From Paenibacillus artemisiicola (GTDB lineage Bacteria; Bacillota; Bacilli; Paenibacillales; Paenibacillaceae): a stretch of DNA of 58,260 nucleotides. Below the pieces are notes generated by a model. It worked only from the letters and a program-made list of their open reading frames with translations, made no database searches and had not been told where the DNA came from. The stretch is taken from the NCBI RefSeq assembly GCF_017652985.1, contig NZ_JAGGDJ010000036.1, positions 1-58,260 of the forward strand, given 5' to 3'. The position numbers and the translations under genes were made by a program. Below are positions 50,188-56,814 of this stretch, piece by piece; positions within the stretch are counted from its first letter, which is position 1, and every line of letters starts with the position of its first letter.

Positions 50188-51102
50188 ATGACGTTTTATT
50201 TGTCCAGCCCGAACGGCGCGACGCATTACGCCAGCTACGGCCCTTACGGGAGAGACGGCTCGTACGGCTCGTACGGCAGCGTCCAGCCGCCGGCGACGTT
50301 CTACTATGTCACGCCCGCCACGCAGTGGGGCGCCCATAACGATCCCGGCATGCGCCAAAAAGCGCAGCCGCTCACCTTCGTCCTCGTTCACGGCTCCTGG
50401 GCGGACGCCGGCTTCTGGGACGGCGTCGCCGCCGAGCTCCGCAAGCAGGGCCACACCGTCTACGCTCCCGAATACCCCGGCCATGGAGCCGATTACAAAA
50501 ACACGACCGCGACCCATGCCATGATGTCGAAGGCCGTGGCCGACTACATCCAGAACCATGACCTGCGCGACGTCGTGCTCGTCGGCCACAGCTTCGGCGG
50601 TTCCGTCGTGCAGAAGGCGGCGGAATACGTGCCGGACCGGCTGAAACGGATCGTGTTCATCGACGGCTTCGTCGTGAAGGACGGCAACAGTCTCGCGGAC
50701 GAACTGCCGCCGCAGACCGCCGCGTTCTTCGGCGAGCTGGCGAAGCAGTCGGGCAACGGCACGGTTATGCTGCCTTTTCCGTTCTTCCGGGACGCCTTCC
50801 TCAACCTGGCGCCGCTTGACGTCGCGCAGAAGATCTATGCCGGCGTCAAGCCGGAGCCGGGCGGCCCGTTCACGGAGAAGCTGGATTTGAAGAAGTTCTA
50901 CGCGCTCCAGACGCCGAAGAGCTACGTCTACTTGTACCAGGACAACGTGCTTCCCCAGGGCGAGAATTACAGCTGGCATCCGCATATGTCGAGCCGGCTC
51001 GGTCAGTTCCGGCTTATCGTCGGCGACGCCGACCATATGACGTATTTCAAGACGGAGCCGAAGAAGATCGCCGAGCTGCTGTACATGGCGGGGCGCGATT
51101 GA
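50188..51102 (+). CDS. Alpha/beta hydrolase with Gly/Tyr-rich N-terminus
   Basis: Esterase-like hydrolase of 304 residues. The N-terminal ~55 residues are Gly/Tyr-rich (YASYGPYGRDGSYGSYGSVQ), unusual for the family; from ~62 the fold follows the salicylate-esterase/EstC-like pattern: LVHGSWADAGFWDGVAAELR, nucleophile elbow LVGHSFGGS (Ser near 134), RIVFIDGFVV, and the catalytic His in VGDADHMTYF near the end. Substrate unknown. AAAGGA lies 12 bases before ATG 50188; another ATG three codons earlier reads ATG-CCA-TGA. Its last codons and stop (GCGCGATTGA) are part of a 61-bp tandem repeat. Confidence 0.88.
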   Translation: MTFYLSSPNGATHYASYGPYGRDGSYGSYGSVQPPATFYYVTPATQWGAHNDPGMRQKAQPLTFVLVHGSWADAGFWDGVAAELRKQGHTVYAPEYPGHGADYKNTTATHAMMSKAVADYIQNHDLRDVVLVGHSFGGSVVQKAAEYVPDRLKRIVFIDGFVVKDGNSLADELPPQTAAFFGELAKQSGNGTVMLPFPFFRDAFLNLAPLDVAQKIYAGVKPEPGGPFTEKLDLKKFYALQTPKSYVYLYQDNVLPQGENYSWHPHMSSRLGQFRLIVGDADHMTYFKTEPKKIAELLYMAGRD

Positions 51103-51253
51103 CGCGCTGAAGCGGGGCTGGGGCGCGGGGCCATGGTGCACGGCGGACGCGGGGCGCGATTGGCGCGTTGAAGCCGGGTTGGGGCGCGGAGCTAAGGCGC
51201 ACGGCGGACGCGGGGCGCGATTGACGCGCTGAAGCGGGGCTGGGGCGCGGGGC
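51091..51253. repeat. 61-bp tandem repeat overlapping the hydrolase stop codon
   Basis: GGGCGCGATTG begins at 51091, 51152 and 51213 (period 61), with GACGCGCTGAAGCGGGGCTG and GGCGCGGGG following in each unit. The first unit contains the hydrolase stop TGA. Confidence 0.9.
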
Positions 51254-51280
51254 GTTTAAGCAGGCGCCCCGCCCCCAGCC

Positions 51281-51407
51281 AGGCGCACGGCGGGCGCATC
51301 GCGCAGGCGTCTAGGCCGGCGCGAAGGCGCACGGCAGGTGCATCGTGCGGGCGTCTAGGCCGGCGCGAAGGCACACGGCGGGCATATGGCGCGGGGCGTC
51401 TAGGTCA
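51281..51407. repeat. 44-bp tandem repeat, about three copies
   Basis: GCGTCTAGG recurs at 51307, 51351 and 51396, each preceded by an ACGGCGGGCGCATCGCGCAG-like block and followed by CCGGCGCGAAGGC. It directly follows the 61-bp array and is very GC-rich. No gene in 51103-51468. Confidence 0.85.
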
Positions 51408-51468
51408 TGCCTGCGCCACACGCGCCCGCCTTATGCCTGCGCCAAGCAAGCCTGGCGCTAGGCGCAAA

Positions 51469-51507
51469 AAAAAAGCGGAGCCGCCGTCTTGACTGCTCCG
51501 CTTTTTT
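51469..51507. terminator. Bidirectional terminator before the DUF805 gene's 3' end
   Basis: AAAAAAGCGGAGC (51469-51481) pairs with GCTCCGCTTTTTT (51495-51507). Confidence 0.85.
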
Positions 51508-51534
51508 GCCGCTCGTCTGTCTCACCCTATTCGG

Positions 51535-51882
51535 CTACTCGTATTTCGGATTCGGTCCATACTGGTTGTCGTTCGGCTCGCCATCGAGGCAGACGAAGAC
51601 GAGCAGAACGATCGCGCCGACGAACGGGATGAGGATGATGAAATACCACCAGCCCGAACGGCCGGTATCGTGAAGCCGCCGGACCGTGACCGCGAGCGTC
51701 GGCAGGAGAACGGCCAGCGAGTACAGGCCTGAGAGCAGCCGGCCGCTGCCGAGCAGGCCGTCCACGACGGCGAGCGCGATCGACACGAGGATGTTGAAGA
51801 GCACGAACATCCAGTACTCCTTGCGCCTGGCCCGTCCCGTGAAGCCGACGTAATTTTGCAGCACCTTCAAGTACCATTCCAT
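51535..51882 (-). CDS. DUF805 membrane protein
   Basis: Small inner-membrane protein of 115 residues of the DUF805 family (YhaH/YiiR-like). Typical: YVGFTGRARRKEYWMFVLF at the N-terminus, a conserved Arg/His pattern VRRLHDTGRSGWWYF between helices 2-3, and C-terminal DGEPNDNQYGPNPK. Three to four membrane helices. Function unknown in the family. I start at ATG 51882 with GGAGGG ten bases upstream; a longer frame (to 51948) contains that ribosome site. Single gene with a strong terminator. Confidence 0.93.
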   Translation of the reverse strand: MEWYLKVLQNYVGFTGRARRKEYWMFVLFNILVSIALAVVDGLLGSGRLLSGLYSLAVLLPTLAVTVRRLHDTGRSGWWYFIILIPFVGAIVLLVFVCLDGEPNDNQYGPNPKYE

Positions 51883-52062
51883 GTCCGCATCCCTCCGCAT
51901 GAAAATTTCGCGCCTGCCTTTTAGCGTATTTTCTTCGTACGTCGACAATGCCTTTCCGTTTCGGTATCGTTAAACTTATCGCGCGAGGAGATCGGACGCA
52001 CCGGATGGAACCGCCTCCGATCAGCCATAATAGCGGTAAATTACGGAAACGGAGGTCGCCTT

Positions 52063-52623
52063 ATGAGCACGCGAATCGAGACGGCCGACGATGCGCCGCA
52101 GGTTATCCCGCTGCTGCTGGACGCGATCGGGACGATCGCCTATTTGCTGACGGGCGCTTCGGACGAAGCGGACGCGGCGGAGCGGCTGGCCGATTTTTTC
52201 AAGCAGCCGGGCAACCGGATCAGCTGCGGGCATGTGCTCGTGGCGGAGCGGGACGGACAAGTGGCCGGCATGCTCGTCGCGTACCCCGGCGACGACGCCG
52301 GCCGGCTGGACGAGCCGTACCTGGCGCGAATGCGGCGCGACTTCGGGGACGCCGAGCGCGTCATCGTCCGGGAAGCGCGGGACGGCGAGTATTATTTGGA
52401 CGCGCTGGCGGTGGCGGAAGCCTTCCGCGGCCAAGGCGTCGCGAAGACGCTGATGGCGGACGCCGAACGGCGGGCGGCGGAGCTCGGCTTCGGCCGCACG
52501 GCGCTCATCGTGGAGGCGGACAACGAGCGGGCGTACGGCATCTACGCGCGCGGCGGCTACGTCGAGGACGGCATGCTGCGCATCGGCGGGAGCGACTACC
52601 GCCGGATGGTGAAGCGGCTGTAG
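52063..52623 (+). CDS. GNAT-family N-acetyltransferase
   Basis: A 186-residue acetyltransferase. Acetyl-CoA motif A: YLDALAVAEAFRGQGVAKTL (residues ~108-127); motif B: VEADNERAYGIYARGGYVED. The N-terminal ~50 residues (IPLLLDAIGTIAYLLTGASD) resemble the YkkB/YjbC subgroup. CGGAGG lies ten bases before ATG 52063. Acceptor unknown. Its 3' side is occupied by the 255-bp repeat array, so it is transcribed alone. Confidence 0.9.
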   Translation: MSTRIETADDAPQVIPLLLDAIGTIAYLLTGASDEADAAERLADFFKQPGNRISCGHVLVAERDGQVAGMLVAYPGDDAGRLDEPYLARMRRDFGDAERVIVREARDGEYYLDALAVAEAFRGQGVAKTLMADAERRAAELGFGRTALIVEADNERAYGIYARGGYVEDGMLRIGGSDYRRMVKRL

Positions 52624-52828
52624 AAGATTGGGCAGTCGCACGCGGCAAGTACATTGCCGATGGACGAGGCGTTCGCGAATGCAAGAGCGGTGGAAGCCTA
52701 GTAGTCGCCGTGTTTACGCGGATGCAGTAGCGCCGCTGGGGCGGGAGTGCTTGAACGCGAGCGTCAGGGGCTGCGGTGCTTGTTCGCGAACGTCAGGGGC
52801 TGCGGTGCTTGTTCGCGATCGCACCGTT

Positions 52829-53483
52829 GGCGGACAGAAGATCCGCTATTTGCCCCATTTTGCCGATTGGCGACTTTGGCGGACACAGGAGCCGTTATTT
52901 GCCTCGAACGGTTCGATTTCGGCCGCGTTTTGCACCAATAAGCGCTCCCGTGGCCGCACGATTTTAAACCGGGGCGAAATGGACGCAATAGCGGATCTAT
53001 TGGCCGCGAAACTCCATTCGAGCACGGGACGCCTCGTCCGCAGGTGCTTAGCTCCCCACCAACCGACTCTTGCCTTGGGTTTGGCGGACAGGAGATCCGC
53101 TATTTGCCCCATATTGCCGATTTGGCGACTTTGGCGGACACAGGAGCCGTTATTCGCCTCGTACGCTTCGATTTCGGCCGCGTTTTGCTCCAATAAGCGC
53201 TCCCGTGGCCGCACGATTCTAGATCGGGGCGAAACGGACGCAATAGCGGATCTATTGGCCGCGAAACTCCATTCGAGCACGGGGCGACTCGCCCGGAGGT
53301 GCTTAGCTCCCCACCAACCGACTCTTGCCTTGGGTTTGGCGGACAGGAGATCCGCTATTTGCCCCATATTGCCGATTTGGCGACTTTGGCGGACACAGGA
53401 GCCGTTACTTGCCTCGTACGCTTCGATTTCGGCCGCGTTTTGCTCCAATAAGCGCTCCTGTGGCCGCACGATTCTAGATCGGG
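52829..53483. repeat. 255-bp tandem array of two-box repeat elements, 2.6 copies
   Basis: Units start at 52829, 53083 and 53338 (periods 254 and 255). Each has box A (GGCGGACAGGAGATCCGCTA), box B 49-50 bases later (GGCGGACACAGGAGCCGTTA), a GCTCCCGTGGCCGCACGAT segment, and an inverted box AATAGCGGATCT that is complementary to AGATCCGCTATT in box A (e.g. 53093-53104 with 53242-53253). Box A and B match the elements at 23739-23917. Frames are open across it because 255 is divisible by 3, but copies differ mainly by amino-acid-changing substitutions, so it is not coding. 52624-52828 and 53484-53512 hold no gene. Confidence 0.9.
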
Positions 53484-53512
53484 GCCAAGACCGCCCAGCC
53501 GCCAACGCAAAA

Positions 53513-53541
53513 AACGGACCGTCCCCAAGGACCGGTCCGTT
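53513..53541 (-). terminator. Terminator of the PhyH dioxygenase gene
   Basis: AACGGACC (53513-53520) pairs with GGTCCGTT (53534-53541); a T-run (TTTTTTGCG) follows on the minus strand. Confidence 0.75.
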
Positions 53542-53589
53542 CCTTTATTCACACCCCGCGGGCCGCAGCCCCATGCCGCCAGCCGCGGA

Positions 53590-54384
53590 TTACGCCAGCT
53601 TCGGCATCAAGCCGCCCTGCAGCTTCTCGCCGGCCTCGAACCCGAGACCGTCCGTGATGACGTGGCCGGCGCCGCTGTACGTCGTGCCGTCTTCCATGAA
53701 GACGATCGCGAGTGCCCGGCGCGGACGGTCCGTCATGTTGGCATGCGCGTAGTGGAACGTCATGCCGTCGTGGAACGTGCAGCTGCCCGCTTTCATCCGG
53801 CAGATGACCGCGGTGTTGCGGTCGACGACGTCCTTCGCGCCCTCCTGCTCGAAAATGTCCTCCGGCGTCACCAGGCTGACGCCCTTCAGGTTGCGGATGC
53901 GCTGCGATTTCGGCACGAACATCATGCAGCCGTTATGCTCGTCGACGTCGTCGAGCGCGACCCAGATGGAGAACGCGTTTTGCGGCTTCATCTCGTTCAT
54001 CGGCCAGTACGGCCGGTCTTGGTGCCACGGCGTCGACTTCGAATCGCCCGGCATCTTGAGCAGCGCGTGGTCGTGGAAGAGCCGCACGCCCGCGAAGCCC
54101 GTCAGCTGCTTGCCGAGATCGGCGAACCGCTCGCCGAGCACGAACCGCGCCATGCCGCCGTGATCGCGCCACGTGTTGACGCGCTGATTCAGCACCTTGT
54201 AGTACGCGCCGCCGGCCTTGTCGGTCTGCACGCCGCGCCCGCCTTCGCCGTACATCGTCTCGTCCATGTATTGCCGCAGCTCCGCCAGCTCCTCCGGCGA
54301 CAGCACGTCGTCGATTTGCACGAAGCCGTTTTCCCGGTAAAACGCCACCTGCTCGGCGGTCAGTTGTCGATTCGCTTTCAACAT
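53590..54384 (-). CDS. Phytanoyl-CoA dioxygenase (PhyH) family protein
   Basis: Fe(II)/2-oxoglutarate-dependent hydroxylase of 264 residues. Metal-binding H121-x-D123 in TPWHQDRPYW and the distal His (H211, FHYAHANMTDRPRRAL) with the 2-oxoglutarate Arg shortly after; the double-stranded beta-helix pattern is complete. N-terminus FYRENGFVQIDDVLSPEEL is typical for the family. Substrate unknown; bacterial members modify small molecules, lipids or natural products. I start at ATG 54384; an AAGGGG lies 10 bases upstream. It follows galU on the same strand after 110 bases, so it could be part of the sugar operon, but is more likely separate. Confidence 0.9.
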   Translation of the reverse strand: MLKANRQLTAEQVAFYRENGFVQIDDVLSPEELAELRQYMDETMYGEGGRGVQTDKAGGAYYKVLNQRVNTWRDHGGMARFVLGERFADLGKQLTGFAGVRLFHDHALLKMPGDSKSTPWHQDRPYWPMNEMKPQNAFSIWVALDDVDEHNGCMMFVPKSQRIRNLKGVSLVTPEDIFEQEGAKDVVDRNTAVICRMKAGSCTFHDGMTFHYAHANMTDRPRRALAIVFMEDGTTYSGAGHVITDGLGFEAGEKLQGGLMPKLA

Positions 54385-54494
54385 GTCCCTCAATCCCCTT
54401 TGCGTTTCGGATACCTTCACTGTACACCTGAAGCGCGCGGGCCTTCTTGGACGATACGCGGAAAAACACGGACGATCTGCCAAAGTTGTAAACG

Positions 54495-55388
54495 CTATCC
54501 CGTCACCGCCCGCCGCTCGCCCGCCAGCTCGCGGAGGTACGGGAGCAGCGCGTCGCGCAGCTCCTCCCGCTGCAGGCCGACCTCGATGATCGCCTTCATG
54601 TAGCCGATCTTGTCGCCGATGTCGTAGCGCTTGCCGGCGAGCGGGAGCGCGAGCAGCTCCTCGTCCGCGCACATGGCGTGCAGCGCGTCGGTCAGCTGGT
54701 ACTCCCCGCCCGCGCCGCGCTCCAGCGTCTCCAGCACGGGGAAAATATCCGGCTTCAGCACGTACCGCCCCATCACGGCAAGGTTGGACGGCGCTTCGCG
54801 GAAGGCCGGCTTCTCGACGAGGCCTTCGACGGCATGCGCGCCGAACGTCCGCGCCGCGGCCGGCTCGACGATCCCGTACTTGCCGACCTCCTCGTCCGGC
54901 ACCTCGCGGACGCCGACGACCTGCCGGTTCGTCCGCCGGTACAGGTCGATCAGCCGCGACAGCGCCGGCGGCTCCGACATCAGGATGTCGTCGCCGAGCA
55001 GCACCGCGAACGGCTCGTCCCCGACGAACTGCTTGGCGCACAAAATGGCGTGCCCGAGGCCGAGCGGCTCCTTCTGCCGGATGAAATGCACGTTCGCCAT
55101 GTCGCCGATCGCCTGCACCTCCCGCAGCAGCTGCTCCTTGCCCTTCTCCGCCAGCAGCTGCTCCAGCTCGACGGACTTGTCGAAATGGTCCTCGATCGAC
55201 TTTTTGTTCCGTCCCGTGACGATGAGGATGCTCTCGATGCCGCTTTGCACGGCTTCCTCCACGATGTATTGGATCGCCGGTTTGTCCACGATCGGCAGCA
55301 TTTCCTTCGGCTGCGCCTTGGTGGCGGGGAGGAACCGGGTTCCGAGGCCCGCGGCGGGAATGACGGCTTTGCGAATACGAGGGGTCAT
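54495..55388 (-). CDS. galU: UTP-glucose-1-phosphate uridylyltransferase
   Basis: Makes UDP-glucose from UTP and glucose 1-phosphate for wall polymers, glycolipids and exopolysaccharide. The 297-residue product has the nucleotidyltransferase signature AAGLGTRFLPATKAQPKEML (residues 12-31), VDKPAIQYIVEEAV, the GDDILMSE metal-binding loop, KYGIVEP, VEKP and GKRYDIGDKIGYMKA of GalU/GtaB. The ATG overlaps the gtrA stop (ATGA). Last gene of the four-gene unit PMT-GT2-GtrA-GalU, suggesting that the transferred sugar is glucose or derived from UDP-glucose. Confidence 0.96.
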   Translation of the reverse strand: MTPRIRKAVIPAAGLGTRFLPATKAQPKEMLPIVDKPAIQYIVEEAVQSGIESILIVTGRNKKSIEDHFDKSVELEQLLAEKGKEQLLREVQAIGDMANVHFIRQKEPLGLGHAILCAKQFVGDEPFAVLLGDDILMSEPPALSRLIDLYRRTNRQVVGVREVPDEEVGKYGIVEPAAARTFGAHAVEGLVEKPAFREAPSNLAVMGRYVLKPDIFPVLETLERGAGGEYQLTDALHAMCADEELLALPLAGKRYDIGDKIGYMKAIIEVGLQREELRDALLPYLRELAGERRAVTG

Positions 55389-55792
55389 GAGGCATCTCGC
55401 TCCTTTGCTTCGGTAATCGGGCCGCGGGCGCCGAAGACCCAGTATCGGCTGCCCGCGTAATTGATCAGCATGCCGGCGCCCGTGGCCAGCAGCTTGCTCG
55501 GCAGCAGCGGCAGCCCCGCTTGGGCATGCAGCAGCTCCAGCAGCCATGAGACGACCGCCAGCACGGCCAGGTTCAGCAGCGCGAACCGCGGCAATTCTTG
55601 CATGCGGCCGGCGCGCGAGCGAAACGTCCAGCTGCGGTTCAGCAGATAGCTGTTCAGCATGCCGCAGCCGTACGAAAGGGCCTGCGCGGCCAGCACGGGG
55701 CAGCCCGCCGCCGTCAGGGCCCCGAACGCGAGCAGGTCCGCGCCCGTGTTCAGCAGCCCGACGGCGCCGAACTTCAGCAGCCGGCCGTTCAT
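55385..55792 (-). CDS. GtrA-family lipid-linked sugar translocase
   Basis: Small membrane protein of 135 residues with four helices, GtrA/DPMS family. Signature: LLKFGAVGLLNTGADLLAFG at the N-terminus and LLATGAGMLINYAGSRYWVF at the end (NY-x-x-x-R-x-W-x-F). GtrA proteins are thought to flip undecaprenyl-phosphate-linked glucose across the membrane. It overlaps both neighbours by 4 bases (GT2 upstream, galU downstream), so all are translated together. Confidence 0.93.
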   Translation of the reverse strand: MNGRLLKFGAVGLLNTGADLLAFGALTAAGCPVLAAQALSYGCGMLNSYLLNRSWTFRSRAGRMQELPRFALLNLAVLAVVSWLLELLHAQAGLPLLPSKLLATGAGMLINYAGSRYWVFGARGPITEAKERDAS

Positions 55793-56802
55793 CGCTGGGC
55801 GCCGCCGGCCTTCGGCAGCGCCGGTTTCTCCGGCACGCCCGCGGCGCCCGCCGCGCCGGAAGCGCCCGTCATGCCGCGGACGTCGCGGACGATGTAGAGC
55901 GGCCGGCCCTTCGTCTCGTCATAGATTCGGCCGACGTATTCGCCGAGCACGCCGAGCATAATCAGGATAAATCCGTTAAAAATAAGCATGATTCCCATCA
56001 AGGACGGCCAGCCTTTGATCGTCGCGTGCGTGAACGCCGCGAGATACAGCACGTACAGCAGGAACAGGAAGCCGATGCCGGACAGCGCCGCGCCCATGTA
56101 GCCCGCCAGCTTGAGCGGCTTGTAGGAGAAGGACGTGAGGCCGTCGAGGCACAGCTTGATCATTTTGCGCAGCGGGTACTTCGTCTCCCCGGCGAGCCGT
56201 TCGTCCCGGTCGTACGCGATGGACGTCTGGCGGAAGCCGACCCAGCTGACGAGCCCTCGGACGAACCGGTTGTTCTCGGGCAGCCGCTTCATCTGGTCGA
56301 CGACCTTGCGGTCCATGAGCCGGAAATCCCCCGTGTCCACCGGGATGTCAATGTCGGTCGAGGCGCGCAGGATGCGGTAGAACGCGGCGGCGGACCATTT
56401 CTTGAACCGGCTCTCGCCGCTCCGCTTGCTGCGGGTCGCGTAGACGACCTCGTAACCCTCCTTCCACTTCTCGATCATCGCCAAAATCAGCTCCGGCGGG
56501 TCCTGCAGGTCCGCGTCGATGATGATGACCGCGTCGCCGGTAGCGTAGTCCATACCCGCCGTGATGGCGATCTGATGCCCGAAATTGCGGGAGAAGTCGA
56601 TCAGCTTGACCGTCTCGTCCCAGTAGCCGTATTCCTCGATGATCGCCGCGCTGCGGTCCTTGCTGCCGTCGTTGACGAACAGCAGCTCGTACGTCTGGCC
56701 GGTGCCGCTCATGACCTTCTTCAGCCGCCGGTACGTCTCCTGGATGACGGCCTCTTCGTTATACATGGGGACGATAATGGAAAATACCGCTTTTCTGCTC
56801 AT
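55789..56802 (-). CDS. GT2 glycosyltransferase, GtrB/YkcC-like (polyprenyl-phosphate sugar synthase)
   Basis: Transfers a sugar from a nucleotide sugar to undecaprenyl phosphate on the cytosolic face. GT2 fold with SIIVPMYNEEAVIQETYRR, DFSRNFGHQIAITAGMDYA, the DXD-type IIIDADLQDPPELI, RKVVDQMKRLPENNRFVRGL and a C-terminal pair of membrane helices (~235-300, LAGYMGAALSGIGFLFLLYV and SLMGIMLIFNGFILIMLGVL) with LGEYVGRIYDE. Length 337 matches YkcC/CsbB/GtrB. An Ala/Gly-rich tail follows. Overlaps gtrA at ATGA and follows the PMT gene by 12 bases. Confidence 0.94.
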   Translation of the reverse strand: MSRKAVFSIIVPMYNEEAVIQETYRRLKKVMSGTGQTYELLFVNDGSKDRSAAIIEEYGYWDETVKLIDFSRNFGHQIAITAGMDYATGDAVIIIDADLQDPPELILAMIEKWKEGYEVVYATRSKRSGESRFKKWSAAAFYRILRASTDIDIPVDTGDFRLMDRKVVDQMKRLPENNRFVRGLVSWVGFRQTSIAYDRDERLAGETKYPLRKMIKLCLDGLTSFSYKPLKLAGYMGAALSGIGFLFLLYVLYLAAFTHATIKGWPSLMGIMLIFNGFILIMLGVLGEYVGRIYDETKGRPLYIVRDVRGMTGASGAAGAAGVPEKPALPKAGGAQR

Positions 56803-56814
56803 CGCGATCCCTCC

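Noticed and set aside
52846..53505. 219-codon minus-strand frame with 85-residue repeats
   Set aside because: Repeats arise because the DNA unit is 255 bp; copies differ mostly by amino-acid-changing substitutions and there is no ribosome site.
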